From positions 1 to 64,000 of the forward strand of contig JAFZUY010000053.1 of NCBI GenBank assembly GCA_017618075.1: a stretch of DNA of 64,000 nt, written 5' to 3'. Position 1 is the stretch's first letter, and every line of letters starts with the position of its first letter. This document shows positions 52,774 to 60,768 of this stretch, one piece after another. The notes beneath the pieces were generated by a model that was given only the letters and a program-made list of their open reading frames with translations, was not told where the DNA came from and did no database searches. This DNA is from Lachnospiraceae bacterium (lineage in GTDB: Bacteria; Bacillota; Clostridia; Lachnospirales; Lachnospiraceae). The position numbers and the translations under genes are program-made.

Positions 52774-53646
52774 CTAATCCATTTTCTTAAGTTCGTTTGC
52801 TAACCAGCCTGTCACACCGTTAGGAAGGCTTTCGTCCATCGGCGTTCCGTCATCGAATTTCACATTCATCTGTATTTCATTCATCAGACAGTGCTGGCCC
52901 ATTTCTATACCGAAGTTGATGGATGCAACACCTTTATCGCCGTTATATGTCCAGTCGGGCGTGAAAATAAAGCTATTCTTCATGTTTCTAATTCGCTCGA
53001 GTCTGGGTGCAATTACTTCATCAAACGGTGTAAATTCATCATGCTTGCAGATTGCTAAGAAGAGTGTTACGCCGTTTTTATCATAATCATCGAGTACTTC
53101 ATCAGGCGGAATCTCACATGAACCTACAGGAAGGATAATATCAAACTTCTCGGGATGATGTTTTGAAATCGTAAAAGTAAATCTTCCTCCGCTTGAATTG
53201 CCAAGTAAAATTTTAGCTTTACAGCCATCCATATGCTTCTCAACAAAGTCGTCAATAAGCGCAGTAACAGGCTCAACATATTCCACTTCCCATGCGCCCT
53301 GTACTCTTCCGTTCTCATCACGGTATTCGTTTGCCATAGGCATTAAAATATAAGCTCCGCCAAGATCTTTCTGATAATCATCGGATGCATACATCTCAGA
53401 GCCCGAATAATTTATGCAAAGCTCACCTTCCAGAGCATTGCTTGTTCCGTGGAAGAATACAAGCAGCGGATAATCGTCTCTTTTAGGGTATCCGTGTTCT
53501 GTAGGATCAAAATAATAATATTTTAGGCCAAAAGCCTCATCTTTCTTAAATCTGTTAAAATACTTACCCGTAGGATAAGTCGGTTCGCCTGTTACAAATG
53601 CTCCTTCGGGAAGTTCGTTTGTCCAGGGTGGTGTAGGTCTTTCCAT
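52774..53646 (-). CDS. alpha/beta hydrolase (esterase/PHB-depolymerase-like)
   Basis: 290-aa protein without signal peptide. The nucleophile elbow is GNSSGG (near residue 149) in KILLGNSSGGRFTFTISKHHPEKF (in part), preceded by the oxyanion-type VFFHGTSN and followed by Asp in ICKHDEFTPFDE and a late His (MGQHCLMN). This arrangement fits esterase-D/PHB-depolymerase-like hydrolases acting on acyl or feruloyl esters. It is the first gene of the unit down to the histidine phosphatase; strong GGAGG site. Confidence 0.75.
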   Translation of the reverse strand: MERPTPPWTNELPEGAFVTGEPTYPTGKYFNRFKKDEAFGLKYYYFDPTEHGYPKRDDYPLLVFFHGTSNALEGELCINYSGSEMYASDDYQKDLGGAYILMPMANEYRDENGRVQGAWEVEYVEPVTALIDDFVEKHMDGCKAKILLGNSSGGRFTFTISKHHPEKFDIILPVGSCEIPPDEVLDDYDKNGVTLFLAICKHDEFTPFDEVIAPRLERIRNMKNSFIFTPDWTYNGDKGVASINFGIEMGQHCLMNEIQMNVKFDDGTPMDESLPNGVTGWLANELKKMD

Positions 53647-53707
53647 ATGCTGCCTCCAATCTTTCAGTAAAATTAATCTGGTTTTTTATATAATTCCATC
53701 AGCCAAA

Positions 53708-54283
53708 CTATACCCCGTATAATTCTTTTCTTCTCTTCTTGCTCTTAAATACCCTGTAAACAATAAGCATAATCAGGCACCATACGAGTATCACGCCGCC
53801 TGTAACGAAGTCAAATGCCACAGGATAAAGGAACAAAATATCGTTTCTGACTGAAGGGAATATAAGCAAAATAATGCCTACAACCATAAAAGATAATCCC
53901 TGGAATAAAGTCAAAAGAAAATGAACCAAAAGTACCTGCGATATTATTTTATCCGCTTCGGCCTTGGGCGCTGGTTTTTGAATACATGCTCTTACCAAAA
54001 GAAGAATGTAAAGTATCGATGTTACAGTGATAATGATTGCATCAAACGAAAACGGTATCAGGTAAACCAGTATCGTTTTAAATGTCTGTAAAAAGAAAGA
54101 ACTTACCACAAATGCGGGATCCATAACCATGTTGTGAATCCAGACATAAAGGTATGTAATTTTCTGAATGCTTGATGCATTAATCGCAAAATTCTGGATA
54201 AAAAGCAGCGCCAGAAAAATCACAATGCATTTGTTACGGTTAAAGTTTTTGTCATATGTAATTTCAACTGTATTCTCTTCCAT
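53708..54283 (-). CDS. four-TM membrane protein, unknown
   Basis: 191-aa hydrophobic protein with about four or five helices (about 18-38, 55-90, 95-108, 125-145, 155-180) and a basic C-terminus (FKSKKRRKELYGV). No transporter motif recognised. Start at 54283 is set by GGAGGGT; the upstream in-frame ATG has no such site. A strong -10 TATAAT lies about 55 nt before it, behind the rfbB terminator, but with a poor -35. Confidence 0.55.
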   Translation of the reverse strand: MEENTVEITYDKNFNRNKCIVIFLALLFIQNFAINASSIQKITYLYVWIHNMVMDPAFVVSSFFLQTFKTILVYLIPFSFDAIIITVTSILYILLLVRACIQKPAPKAEADKIISQVLLVHFLLTLFQGLSFMVVGIILLIFPSVRNDILFLYPVAFDFVTGGVILVWCLIMLIVYRVFKSKKRRKELYGV

Positions 54284-54365
54284 AATTTTACCCTCCAATA
54301 AACATTTCCACATAGTATATTATACCATTTCTTGCTCTGTAATGCACCTAACCAATCGTAAAAAA

Positions 54366-54390
54366 AACAGCTGCGAATATATCGCAGCTG
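54366..54390 (-). terminator. rfbB terminator
   Basis: Perfect 10-bp arms ACAGCTGCGA/TCGCAGCTGT with a 5-nt loop, 22 nt after the stop, followed by a run of T on the minus strand. Confidence 0.9.
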
Positions 54391-54412
54391 TCTAAAAACA
54401 AGATTAATCTTT

Positions 54413-55432
54413 TTATCTGTTTGCGTACATTTTCTCGTAGTAGTTCTGATATTCGCCGGATACGATGGGCTCCCACCAGCTTTCGTTGTCAAGATACCAT
54501 CTGATGGTCTTCTTGATACCGTCTGCAAACATGGTTTCAGGTAACCATCCGAGTTCATCATGAATCTTTGTGGGATCGATTGCATAACGCATATCATGAC
54601 CTTTTCTGTCTGTTACATATGTGATGAGGCTTTCGGGTTTGCCGAGTTCCTTGCAAATAAGTTTTACGATATCGATGTTTTTCATTTCGTTATGACCGCC
54701 GATATTGTAAACTTCTCCGACTCTTCCCTTGTGAATTACGAGATCGATTGCCTTGCAGTGATCTTCAACATAGAGCCAGTCTCTTACATTTAAGCCTTCG
54801 CCGTATACGGGAAGGGGCTTGTCATGAAGTGCATTGATAATCATTAAAGGAATGAGTTTCTCAGGGAAATGATAAGGTCCGTAGTTATTCGAGCAGCGGC
54901 TGATACTTACGGGAAGTCCGTATGTTCTGTGGTAAGCAAGTACCAAAAGGTCTGCACCTGCCTTTGATGATGAGTAAGGACTTGATGTATGAATAGGAGT
55001 AGTCTCCGTAAAGAACATATCAGGTCTGTCAAGAGGAAGGTCTCCGTATACTTCGTCGGTAGATACCTGATGATATCTCTTGATGCCGTATTTGCGGCAG
55101 GCATCCATCAGAACGGATGTACCGATAATATTTGTATCAAGGAAAACCTGAGGATTTTCAATTGAACGGTCAACATGGGACTCTGCAGCGAAGTTTACAA
55201 CCATGTCAGGATGTTCTTCTTCGAAAAGCTTTTCAACTGCTGCCCTGTCGGTAATGCTTTCCTTTACGAATCTGAAGTTGGGATTATCCATTACAGGTTC
55301 GAGTGTGGAAAGATTTCCTGCGTATGTAAGGCAATCCAGACAGATAATTCTGTAGTCCGGATATTTATTAAGCATATGGAAGATAAAGTTGCTTCCGATA
55401 AAGCCTGCGCCACCGGTTACTATAATCGTCAT
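54413..55432 (-). CDS. rfbB: dTDP-glucose 4,6-dehydratase
   Basis: 339-aa NAD-dependent short-chain dehydrogenase making dTDP-4-keto-6-deoxyglucose for rhamnose or other cell-surface sugars. NAD site TGGAGFIGSNFIFHML at the N-terminus, STDEVYG near residue 126, the catalytic YSSSKAGAD (Tyr-x-x-x-Lys) near 155 and RCSNNYGPYHFPEKLIPL. Length normal. It stands alone: no rfbA, rfbC or rfbD is adjacent, and it has its own promoter, an inverted repeat in the leader and a terminator. Confidence 0.95.
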   Translation of the reverse strand: MTIIVTGGAGFIGSNFIFHMLNKYPDYRIICLDCLTYAGNLSTLEPVMDNPNFRFVKESITDRAAVEKLFEEEHPDMVVNFAAESHVDRSIENPQVFLDTNIIGTSVLMDACRKYGIKRYHQVSTDEVYGDLPLDRPDMFFTETTPIHTSSPYSSSKAGADLLVLAYHRTYGLPVSISRCSNNYGPYHFPEKLIPLMIINALHDKPLPVYGEGLNVRDWLYVEDHCKAIDLVIHKGRVGEVYNIGGHNEMKNIDIVKLICKELGKPESLITYVTDRKGHDMRYAIDPTKIHDELGWLPETMFADGIKKTIRWYLDNESWWEPIVSGEYQNYYEKMYANR

Positions 55433-55462
55433 TTATGACTCCTTTCCCGCCTAAGCGAAAAC

Positions 55463-55532
55463 ATATAATGTTAATATTCCATTTTTTTTCAGCTGAATAT
55501 CGAAATGTTCCTTTTCGATATTAACATTATAT
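55463..55532. repeat. large interrupted inverted repeat in the rfbB leader
   Basis: Outer 15-bp perfect arms at 55463-55477 (ATATAATGTTAATAT) and 55518-55532, plus an inner 10-bp pair AATATCGAAA/TTTCGATATT (55496-55505 and 55513-55522). The right arms overlap, so the outer and inner stems compete at ATATT. It could form an RNA stem in the rfbB leader or be a protein-binding site. Confidence 0.75.
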
Positions 55533-55556
55533 AGGGTGACGTAACGTAATGTGCAA
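55528..55556 (-). promoter_or_regulatory. rfbB promoter
   Basis: Reading minus: -35 TTGCAC (55551-55556), 17-bp spacer, -10 TATATA (55528-55533), with TATAAT shifted two bases as an alternative. The -10 lies in the right arm of the inverted repeat. Confidence 0.55.
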
Positions 55557-55574
55557 GTACTTTTTTTAATTTTT

Positions 55575-56141
55575 TTAAAATATATTTTTCAGTAGTATTA
55601 TAAAATCATGTATTTTATATTTGATTTCCCGATAAACCTTCGTATGACTGATTTCCGTACACATATCTCTTATCAGTCTTTTCCTGTCAACCGAAGACAT
55701 AAATTTATACATCCTGTCTAGTGTATCTCCCTGAGGAAAATTATATTCATAGGTACGATGTTCTACTTTTGTACCGTCTTTTCTGATTAAAGTGATGTGG
55801 CATATAAATCCGTCTACACAGCAGCCATCGGGAAAATATGCATTGGTGTTTTCAATGTTTAATGATGCCACACGCAAAACCGCGGTATAATATAATATTT
55901 TTGGTATTTCTATTTCTTTCTCGTCGTAAAACATACCTGATTCACTTGCAGTCAAAAAACAGTGAGAGCCGTGTCTTTCGAAAACATATCTTCCCTCACT
56001 TCCGGAAAACGTTACCGACCTGTAAGGATTTAATACTTTCTCTGCAAAAAAGCAAATCGCACTTCTTCCTGCAATAATAGAAAAAAGCAGCACTATGAGA
56101 AGAATAAACGTTTTCTTTTTAAACTTCTTCTTTTCATTCAT
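55575..56141 (-). CDS. membrane-anchored protein, unknown
   Basis: 188-aa protein with a very basic start (NEKKKFKKKTF), one membrane helix at about 12-32 and an outer or peripheral part containing FSGSEGRYVFERHGSHCF and a C-terminal basic region. No motif recognised. It follows the MerR-methyltransferase gene by 22 nt with AAGGAGG, so the two are probably cotranscribed. Confidence 0.55.
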   Translation of the reverse strand: MNEKKKFKKKTFILLIVLLFSIIAGRSAICFFAEKVLNPYRSVTFSGSEGRYVFERHGSHCFLTASESGMFYDEKEIEIPKILYYTAVLRVASLNIENTNAYFPDGCCVDGFICHITLIRKDGTKVEHRTYEYNFPQGDTLDRMYKFMSSVDRKRLIRDMCTEISHTKVYREIKYKIHDFIILLKNIF

Positions 56142-56163
56142 AGTACCGCCTCCTTATATCCGT

Positions 56164-57414
56164 TTAAGATTTAAAGGCTTTAAAATACCCCGATTCTTTG
56201 GTGATTTTAAATCCTTTTTGGGTTTTCTTTTCAACGAATACTTTGAATTCCTTATAACGGTCCGGTATGTATCGTCGCTGATTGCCGTGGCAGGACATTA
56301 TGTATTCAAGTAGCGGTTCGGCCTTATCGACGTACAGATAATCGTCATATAAGTTTTTCTCTATACTCGTAAAATATTTCTTTAATATTTTCTCGCCGTT
56401 ATCAAGTCCGAATATAAGATATAGATCCTTTGCAGCAAGTGCGATTCTGTCGTCAAATTCTTTTACGAGGTCTGTTATTTCCCTCATATGAGCACTTCCG
56501 TATGTACTGGCAAAAAGAAATCCGCCTTTTTTAAGCACTCTTTTAGCCTCAGACAAAACTTTATCCGGTTTGTCAAAATAAAAGAGCATGTGATTGGCAA
56601 TTACTATATCTATCGATTCGTCCTTTACGGGCAAATCCTCGGAATCAAACGCTTCGAACTTAAAATTCTCACTGACTAATTTTTTTAATTTCTCGCTCTT
56701 TCCTGCTGCCTTTTTAAGTCCGTTCTCCGCATCATTTACCATTCCGATGGAAACATCCGACAGGATAACGTTAACATTTTCAGGTATCTTTTTAATGTTC
56801 TCAATCCAGAAAGCTCCGTTGCCGCAGCCGATTTCAAGGATAGTAACCGTCTTTTTCTTATCAACATTTTTAAATACTTCTTCAAAGAGCCAGGGAAACC
56901 ATCCTTTTTTATTGACGGAATAATTCTTGTGAAGATCTATTCTGGCCGAAATATTGCCGGAGTTTTTGTACTGCGTATTAAGAGAGTTTTCCAAACCTGT
57001 AAGTTCGGTAATCTTAAGCATCTTATCCCAGTCAATATTTTTGTTTTTCTCATAAGCATTAAGAGTTTCGTTTATCGCATCTTTTACAAGCTGCATCTGC
57101 TCGATTTTATCATCTACAAGTTTGTTCTGCAGTTTCAGCGAATCAAGCATAAAATTCTTGTCATCCGAATTAAGCATCAGTTCCTTGATTTCATCCAAGG
57201 AAAATCCGAGATACTTGTATAAAAGAATCTGCTCGAGCTTAAGGAAATCTTCGCGAACATAAAATCTTGCGCCGGTATCTTCATCGATTACGCTCGGCTT
57301 TAAGATATTGGCCGTATCGTAAAATCTTATGGTTCTAACCGATACCTTTGCCATTTTTGCAAGCTGTCCGGTAGTAAAGTATTCTTTGTTGTCGTCTTTG
57401 TTTTTAATACTCAT
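56164..57414 (-). CDS. MerR-type regulator fused to a SAM-dependent methyltransferase
   Basis: 416-aa fusion. Residues about 12-80 are a MerR winged helix (TTGQLAKMAKVSVRTIRFYD, then YVREDFLKLEQILLYKYLGFSLDEI in part), followed by the coiled-coil dimerisation helix (about 85-135). Residues about 165-400 are a class I methyltransferase with TILEIGCGNGAFW, DVSIGMVNDAE and VIANHMLFYFDKPDKVLSEAKRVLKKGG (in part). The regulator would sense a methyltransferase substrate or SAM. Start at 57414 set by GAGG. A perfect inverted repeat lies 17 bp upstream (57432). Confidence 0.85.
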   Translation of the reverse strand: MSIKNKDDNKEYFTTGQLAKMAKVSVRTIRFYDTANILKPSVIDEDTGARFYVREDFLKLEQILLYKYLGFSLDEIKELMLNSDDKNFMLDSLKLQNKLVDDKIEQMQLVKDAINETLNAYEKNKNIDWDKMLKITELTGLENSLNTQYKNSGNISARIDLHKNYSVNKKGWFPWLFEEVFKNVDKKKTVTILEIGCGNGAFWIENIKKIPENVNVILSDVSIGMVNDAENGLKKAAGKSEKLKKLVSENFKFEAFDSEDLPVKDESIDIVIANHMLFYFDKPDKVLSEAKRVLKKGGFLFASTYGSAHMREITDLVKEFDDRIALAAKDLYLIFGLDNGEKILKKYFTSIEKNLYDDYLYVDKAEPLLEYIMSCHGNQRRYIPDRYKEFKVFVEKKTQKGFKITKESGYFKAFKS

Positions 57415-57431
57415 AAACGCCTCATAAAATA

Positions 57432-57480
57432 TGGTTTGTTTATGATTCTCAGATTGCTTTTCTGATATATAAACAAACCA
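57432..57480. repeat. perfect 12-bp inverted repeat upstream of the MerR-methyltransferase gene
   Basis: Arms TGGTTTGTTTAT (57432-57443) and ATAAACAAACCA (57469-57480), 25 bp apart, with an inner TCAG/CTGA pair. It fills the gap between the aminopeptidase stop and the start of the regulator gene, so it is a candidate autoregulatory operator or an AT-rich hairpin. Confidence 0.7.
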
Positions 57481-57507
57481 CATAAAAGAATGTTACAAAA
57501 AATTTAA

Positions 57508-59520
57508 TTAAATTCCTTCCAGAGGAATATTTAGTTCTTCGCAGCCTTCAAGTACGAATCTGCCGTTTTCGATGAGTTTAACCGCTACACCATTGTAATC
57601 AACCGCTTCAAGGAGTCCCAACTCATCATATGGAATCGTTACATCGGTATGGCAGTATGTGTAGGCTTCACCGTTTTCTTTGGCAATCATTTCCTTGCCG
57701 TCGGGATTGTATACCTTTACGCTCTCTTCGTTCGAATAGCATGTGTCGCCGAATGCAAAATGCGGTCCCATTTTTTCTGCGATGAGTATCGGAAGCTTGT
57801 TGAAAATATCATATTTCTTTGCAAGTGCATATGCATACGTATTCGTTCCGATTGCAGCCTCTCCCATAGGAAGTGTCGGATGATAGAATAAAAGATTTTC
57901 ATCGATGAATTCTTTGTTCTTTTTCTCATCCTCGTAATTGGTGCATGTATATGCGGATATCTTTCCGTCCTTTATTTCAAGTTCAATGTTTTTGAATTTA
58001 AGATCGTTTAAAAATACTTCTTTTACATGCAAAACACCCTCTGTGCCCTTAAGTACGGGAGATGTAAATACTTCGCCCAAAGGAATGTTTACATCTGCGA
58101 GACAATTTTCGTACTTGGTCTCTTTTAAAGGATCTTTTAAATCCGCGAGCTTAACCTTTAAATCCGTTTTATTGCCGTTACATCCTACGACATGGATGTG
58201 GTCGGATTTATCCAGGGTATCGATTAATGTCTGCTGGATTTTCTGATATGTATCCACCGGAAGTGTATTGACGGTAATTATTTCTTTTAGGATTTCCGCG
58301 TAATTTCCGATTGCGGGAACGGGCCATGCAATAATCGTAAAAGATCTCTCTTCTCTCTTGATGTATTCGTTGGTAATCTCGGAACTCTTTTTTCTAAAGT
58401 CCGTGATTAGCTCCTGCTTTTTACTGCCGTATCTTGCTGCATACGCACATTCCGAAGGCACAAAGGAATCCTCTCCGAAAATCTCCATACATGCGGGACC
58501 GGCCCATTCTTCGGCTTCCTTCTTTAATTCTTCGTATGCTGCTTTTATGCCTTCGATACGTCTTGTTACAAGCTGGCCGTTTAAAACAAGTGACATGTCT
58601 TCCTTATGATCTTCGTCAAACTGGGGATTCGCAAGTCCGCCGTAATAACCGGGTTTAAAGATACCGGTTCTTGAAAAGATATCATAACCTGCTCTGTAGA
58701 TTACGCTTTCAAGACCCATATGTCTAAACTGCTTAATCGCATCCTTGGCCACTCTTTCAAACCCTAATCTGTAACGAAGGTTCACGGTCTTTTTCTTGGA
58801 CAAATCTTTCTTTGAAACGACAAAGCCTTTTTTGAAGCCTTCGGTATAGGTTCTGCTCATGATCTCAATGTCCTTTTCATCCAAAGAAGCCATTGCAAGG
58901 AATGTTTCTTCCTCGCTTTTTCCGACATATTCGCCGAATGCAAAAAGTGTTCTTACATCGGATAAATCATAATTTTCGATGATTTTATTTGCATATGCAT
59001 TGTCAATCGTAAGCTGCTTGTTGATTCTCTTAACAGATTCGTCTTCCGTGTAATCAAATACATAGTAGTAAAGGATTTCGCGAAGCTCTTCTGCTTTTAC
59101 GGTTTCCCCTTCTAAAAGAAGCACGTTACCGTATACCTCAAGTAAAAGTTCCATGCGGATTACAAGTTCTTCTATGTCGCACTCAAAGACATATGGAATC
59201 ATACCGAATACTTCGGCGTAAACGGCGGATAAAAGAACGCCTGCTTCACCCAATGTTTCATATGCGTAATCGGGGTTAAGATATGATGTTTTATAATTCT
59301 TGGCATAGATTTCTCCGTAGAGAAAATCATTTCTTTCCCTTAATTCTTCAAGCGATTTATTACCAATGGGACCGTTAACTTTGATATCTTCGTAGATACT
59401 TAAAAGTCCCTTCACATATTTGGAAACGGAAACGAAAAAAGGACCATATTTACCCAGTCCTTCTGCTTCCGTTACAATTTCTTCAATTCTTTCTTTTGAT
59501 AATTCGTATCTTTCTGTCAT
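57508..59520 (-). CDS. M29-family aminopeptidase with N-terminal extension
   Basis: 670-aa protein. The C-terminal part (about 260-670) matches M29 leucyl aminopeptidases: YIKREERSFTIIAWPVP, LGEVFTSPV (metal Glu), LPMGEAAIGTNT (second Glu), KMGPHFAFGDTCY (His, Tyr) and YCHTDVTI (His-x-Asp). Standard M29 enzymes have about 410 residues, so about 240-250 helical, Glu/Tyr-rich residues are added in front. Expected to trim N-terminal residues from peptides with a two-metal centre. Start at 59520, with AAGGA. Confidence 0.82.
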   Translation of the reverse strand: MTERYELSKERIEEIVTEAEGLGKYGPFFVSVSKYVKGLLSIYEDIKVNGPIGNKSLEELRERNDFLYGEIYAKNYKTSYLNPDYAYETLGEAGVLLSAVYAEVFGMIPYVFECDIEELVIRMELLLEVYGNVLLLEGETVKAEELREILYYYVFDYTEDESVKRINKQLTIDNAYANKIIENYDLSDVRTLFAFGEYVGKSEEETFLAMASLDEKDIEIMSRTYTEGFKKGFVVSKKDLSKKKTVNLRYRLGFERVAKDAIKQFRHMGLESVIYRAGYDIFSRTGIFKPGYYGGLANPQFDEDHKEDMSLVLNGQLVTRRIEGIKAAYEELKKEAEEWAGPACMEIFGEDSFVPSECAYAARYGSKKQELITDFRKKSSEITNEYIKREERSFTIIAWPVPAIGNYAEILKEIITVNTLPVDTYQKIQQTLIDTLDKSDHIHVVGCNGNKTDLKVKLADLKDPLKETKYENCLADVNIPLGEVFTSPVLKGTEGVLHVKEVFLNDLKFKNIELEIKDGKISAYTCTNYEDEKKNKEFIDENLLFYHPTLPMGEAAIGTNTYAYALAKKYDIFNKLPILIAEKMGPHFAFGDTCYSNEESVKVYNPDGKEMIAKENGEAYTYCHTDVTIPYDELGLLEAVDYNGVAVKLIENGRFVLEGCEELNIPLEGI

Positions 59521-59529
59521 AATCATCCT

Positions 59530-59856
59530 TTAACCTATCATACCAAGCCCGTACACATACATAAGGTAAATAAGATTTACCGCTGCTATTCCGAGCCCGA
59601 TATGCGAGAAAATGTGATAAACGTTTTTCTGAAAATATGTTCTGATGGAGAGCACAACGGAAGTGAGTGAAAATAAGAGGCATAAAATTGCCGTTATTCC
59701 CACTCTTCCTTCTATCTGCCCTGCCAGTTTAAATGACATAATAAGTGAAACAAGAAGTGCCACAAACGAAATGAATGAAAGCACTATGCTCATTACAGAA
59801 AGCGGCGATATTTTTTTGTCCGTGAATTTGTAATTCGCATTCGGAAGTTTAAACAT
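59530..59856 (-). CDS. small three-TM membrane protein, unknown
   Basis: 108-aa hydrophobic protein with three predicted helices (about 20-43, 51-72, 83-106). The first loop is charged (KFTDKKISPLS). No motif recognised. It lies between pyrE (12 nt upstream) and the aminopeptidase (9 nt downstream) on the same strand, so the three genes form one unit. Start has GGAG. Confidence 0.6.
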   Translation of the reverse strand: MFKLPNANYKFTDKKISPLSVMSIVLSFISFVALLVSLIMSFKLAGQIEGRVGITAILCLLFSLTSVVLSIRTYFQKNVYHIFSHIGLGIAAVNLIYLMYVYGLGMIG

Positions 59857-59868
59857 TTATATCTCCAC

Positions 59869-60546
59869 TTATTTAGCGCCGTATTCTTCGTAATACTTGT
59901 CGATTGCTTCTTTTATGGTGTCGTCGATTATAACTTCACCGTTAATTTCCTTGTTGTACAAGGCTTCTGTTACATCTGCCATGGATACGATGGCCGCGGT
60001 GTTGATGCCGTATGTTTCCTTGATTTCGTCAAGTGCGCATTTTTCGGTATTAAGGCCTCTCTCCATTCTGTTAAGGCTGACGATAAGGCCTACGATTGTA
60101 ACATCTGCCTGAGCCTTGATGATGGGGAAGGTTTCCTCGATTGACTTGCCCGATGTGGTTACGTCTTCAATAATTACCACTCTGTCGCCATCTTTTAACT
60201 TCGAACCGAGAAGAATTCCGGTATCACCATGATCCTTTATTTCTTTTCTGTTGGAACAGTATCTGACTTCTTTGCCGTATAATTCGCTGTATGCGATGGC
60301 TGTTGTTACCGACAAAGGAATGCCCTTGTATGCCGGTCCGAAGAGTACGTCGAAATCATCTCCGTACACATCGTGTATAGCTTTGGCGTAATATTCGCCG
60401 AGTTTCTTTAACTGATAACCGGTTACATATGCGCCGGCATTCATAAAGAAAGGTGATTTTCTTCCGCTCTTTAATGTGAAATCACCGAATTTGAGCACCT
60501 TGCTCTCTACCATAAAATCAATAAATTCTTTTTTGTAAGCGTCCAT
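59869..60546 (-). CDS. pyrE: orotate phosphoribosyltransferase
   Basis: 225-aa cytosolic enzyme that joins orotate to PRPP to make OMP in pyrimidine synthesis. Motifs: FTLKSGRKSPFFMNAG near the start, VLFGPAYKGIPLS, YCSNRKEIKDHGD and the PRPP-binding VVIIEDVTTSGKS. Start at 60546 is set by GGAGG 6 nt upstream. No other pyr gene is adjacent; it leads the pyrE-small membrane protein-aminopeptidase unit. Confidence 0.95.
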   Translation of the reverse strand: MDAYKKEFIDFMVESKVLKFGDFTLKSGRKSPFFMNAGAYVTGYQLKKLGEYYAKAIHDVYGDDFDVLFGPAYKGIPLSVTTAIAYSELYGKEVRYCSNRKEIKDHGDTGILLGSKLKDGDRVVIIEDVTTSGKSIEETFPIIKAQADVTIVGLIVSLNRMERGLNTEKCALDEIKETYGINTAAIVSMADVTEALYNKEINGEVIIDDTIKEAIDKYYEEYGAK

Positions 60547-60664
60547 CGAAACCTCCAAAATTTCATTTCAAACATAAAGATTTTATCATAAAAGTACTTG
60601 ATTTAAAAGACAGAAATGCCATTGACCGACACGGTTAATCATAAAAGACATGCTTTTATATAAT

Positions 60665-60693
60665 TTGATAAAAAAGTCCGGATAATGTATAAT
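60665..60693 (+). promoter_or_regulatory. promoter of the GH25 lysozyme gene
   Basis: -35 TTGATA (60665-60670), 17-bp spacer, -10 TATAAT (60688-60693), about 75 nt before the start. Confidence 0.75.
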
Positions 60694-60768
60694 ATTGTTA
60701 AGTATGGAGTTTTTTCAAAACACATATTTTGCGAAACTTTGGATAAGCTGACATGAAAAGGATTAAAA

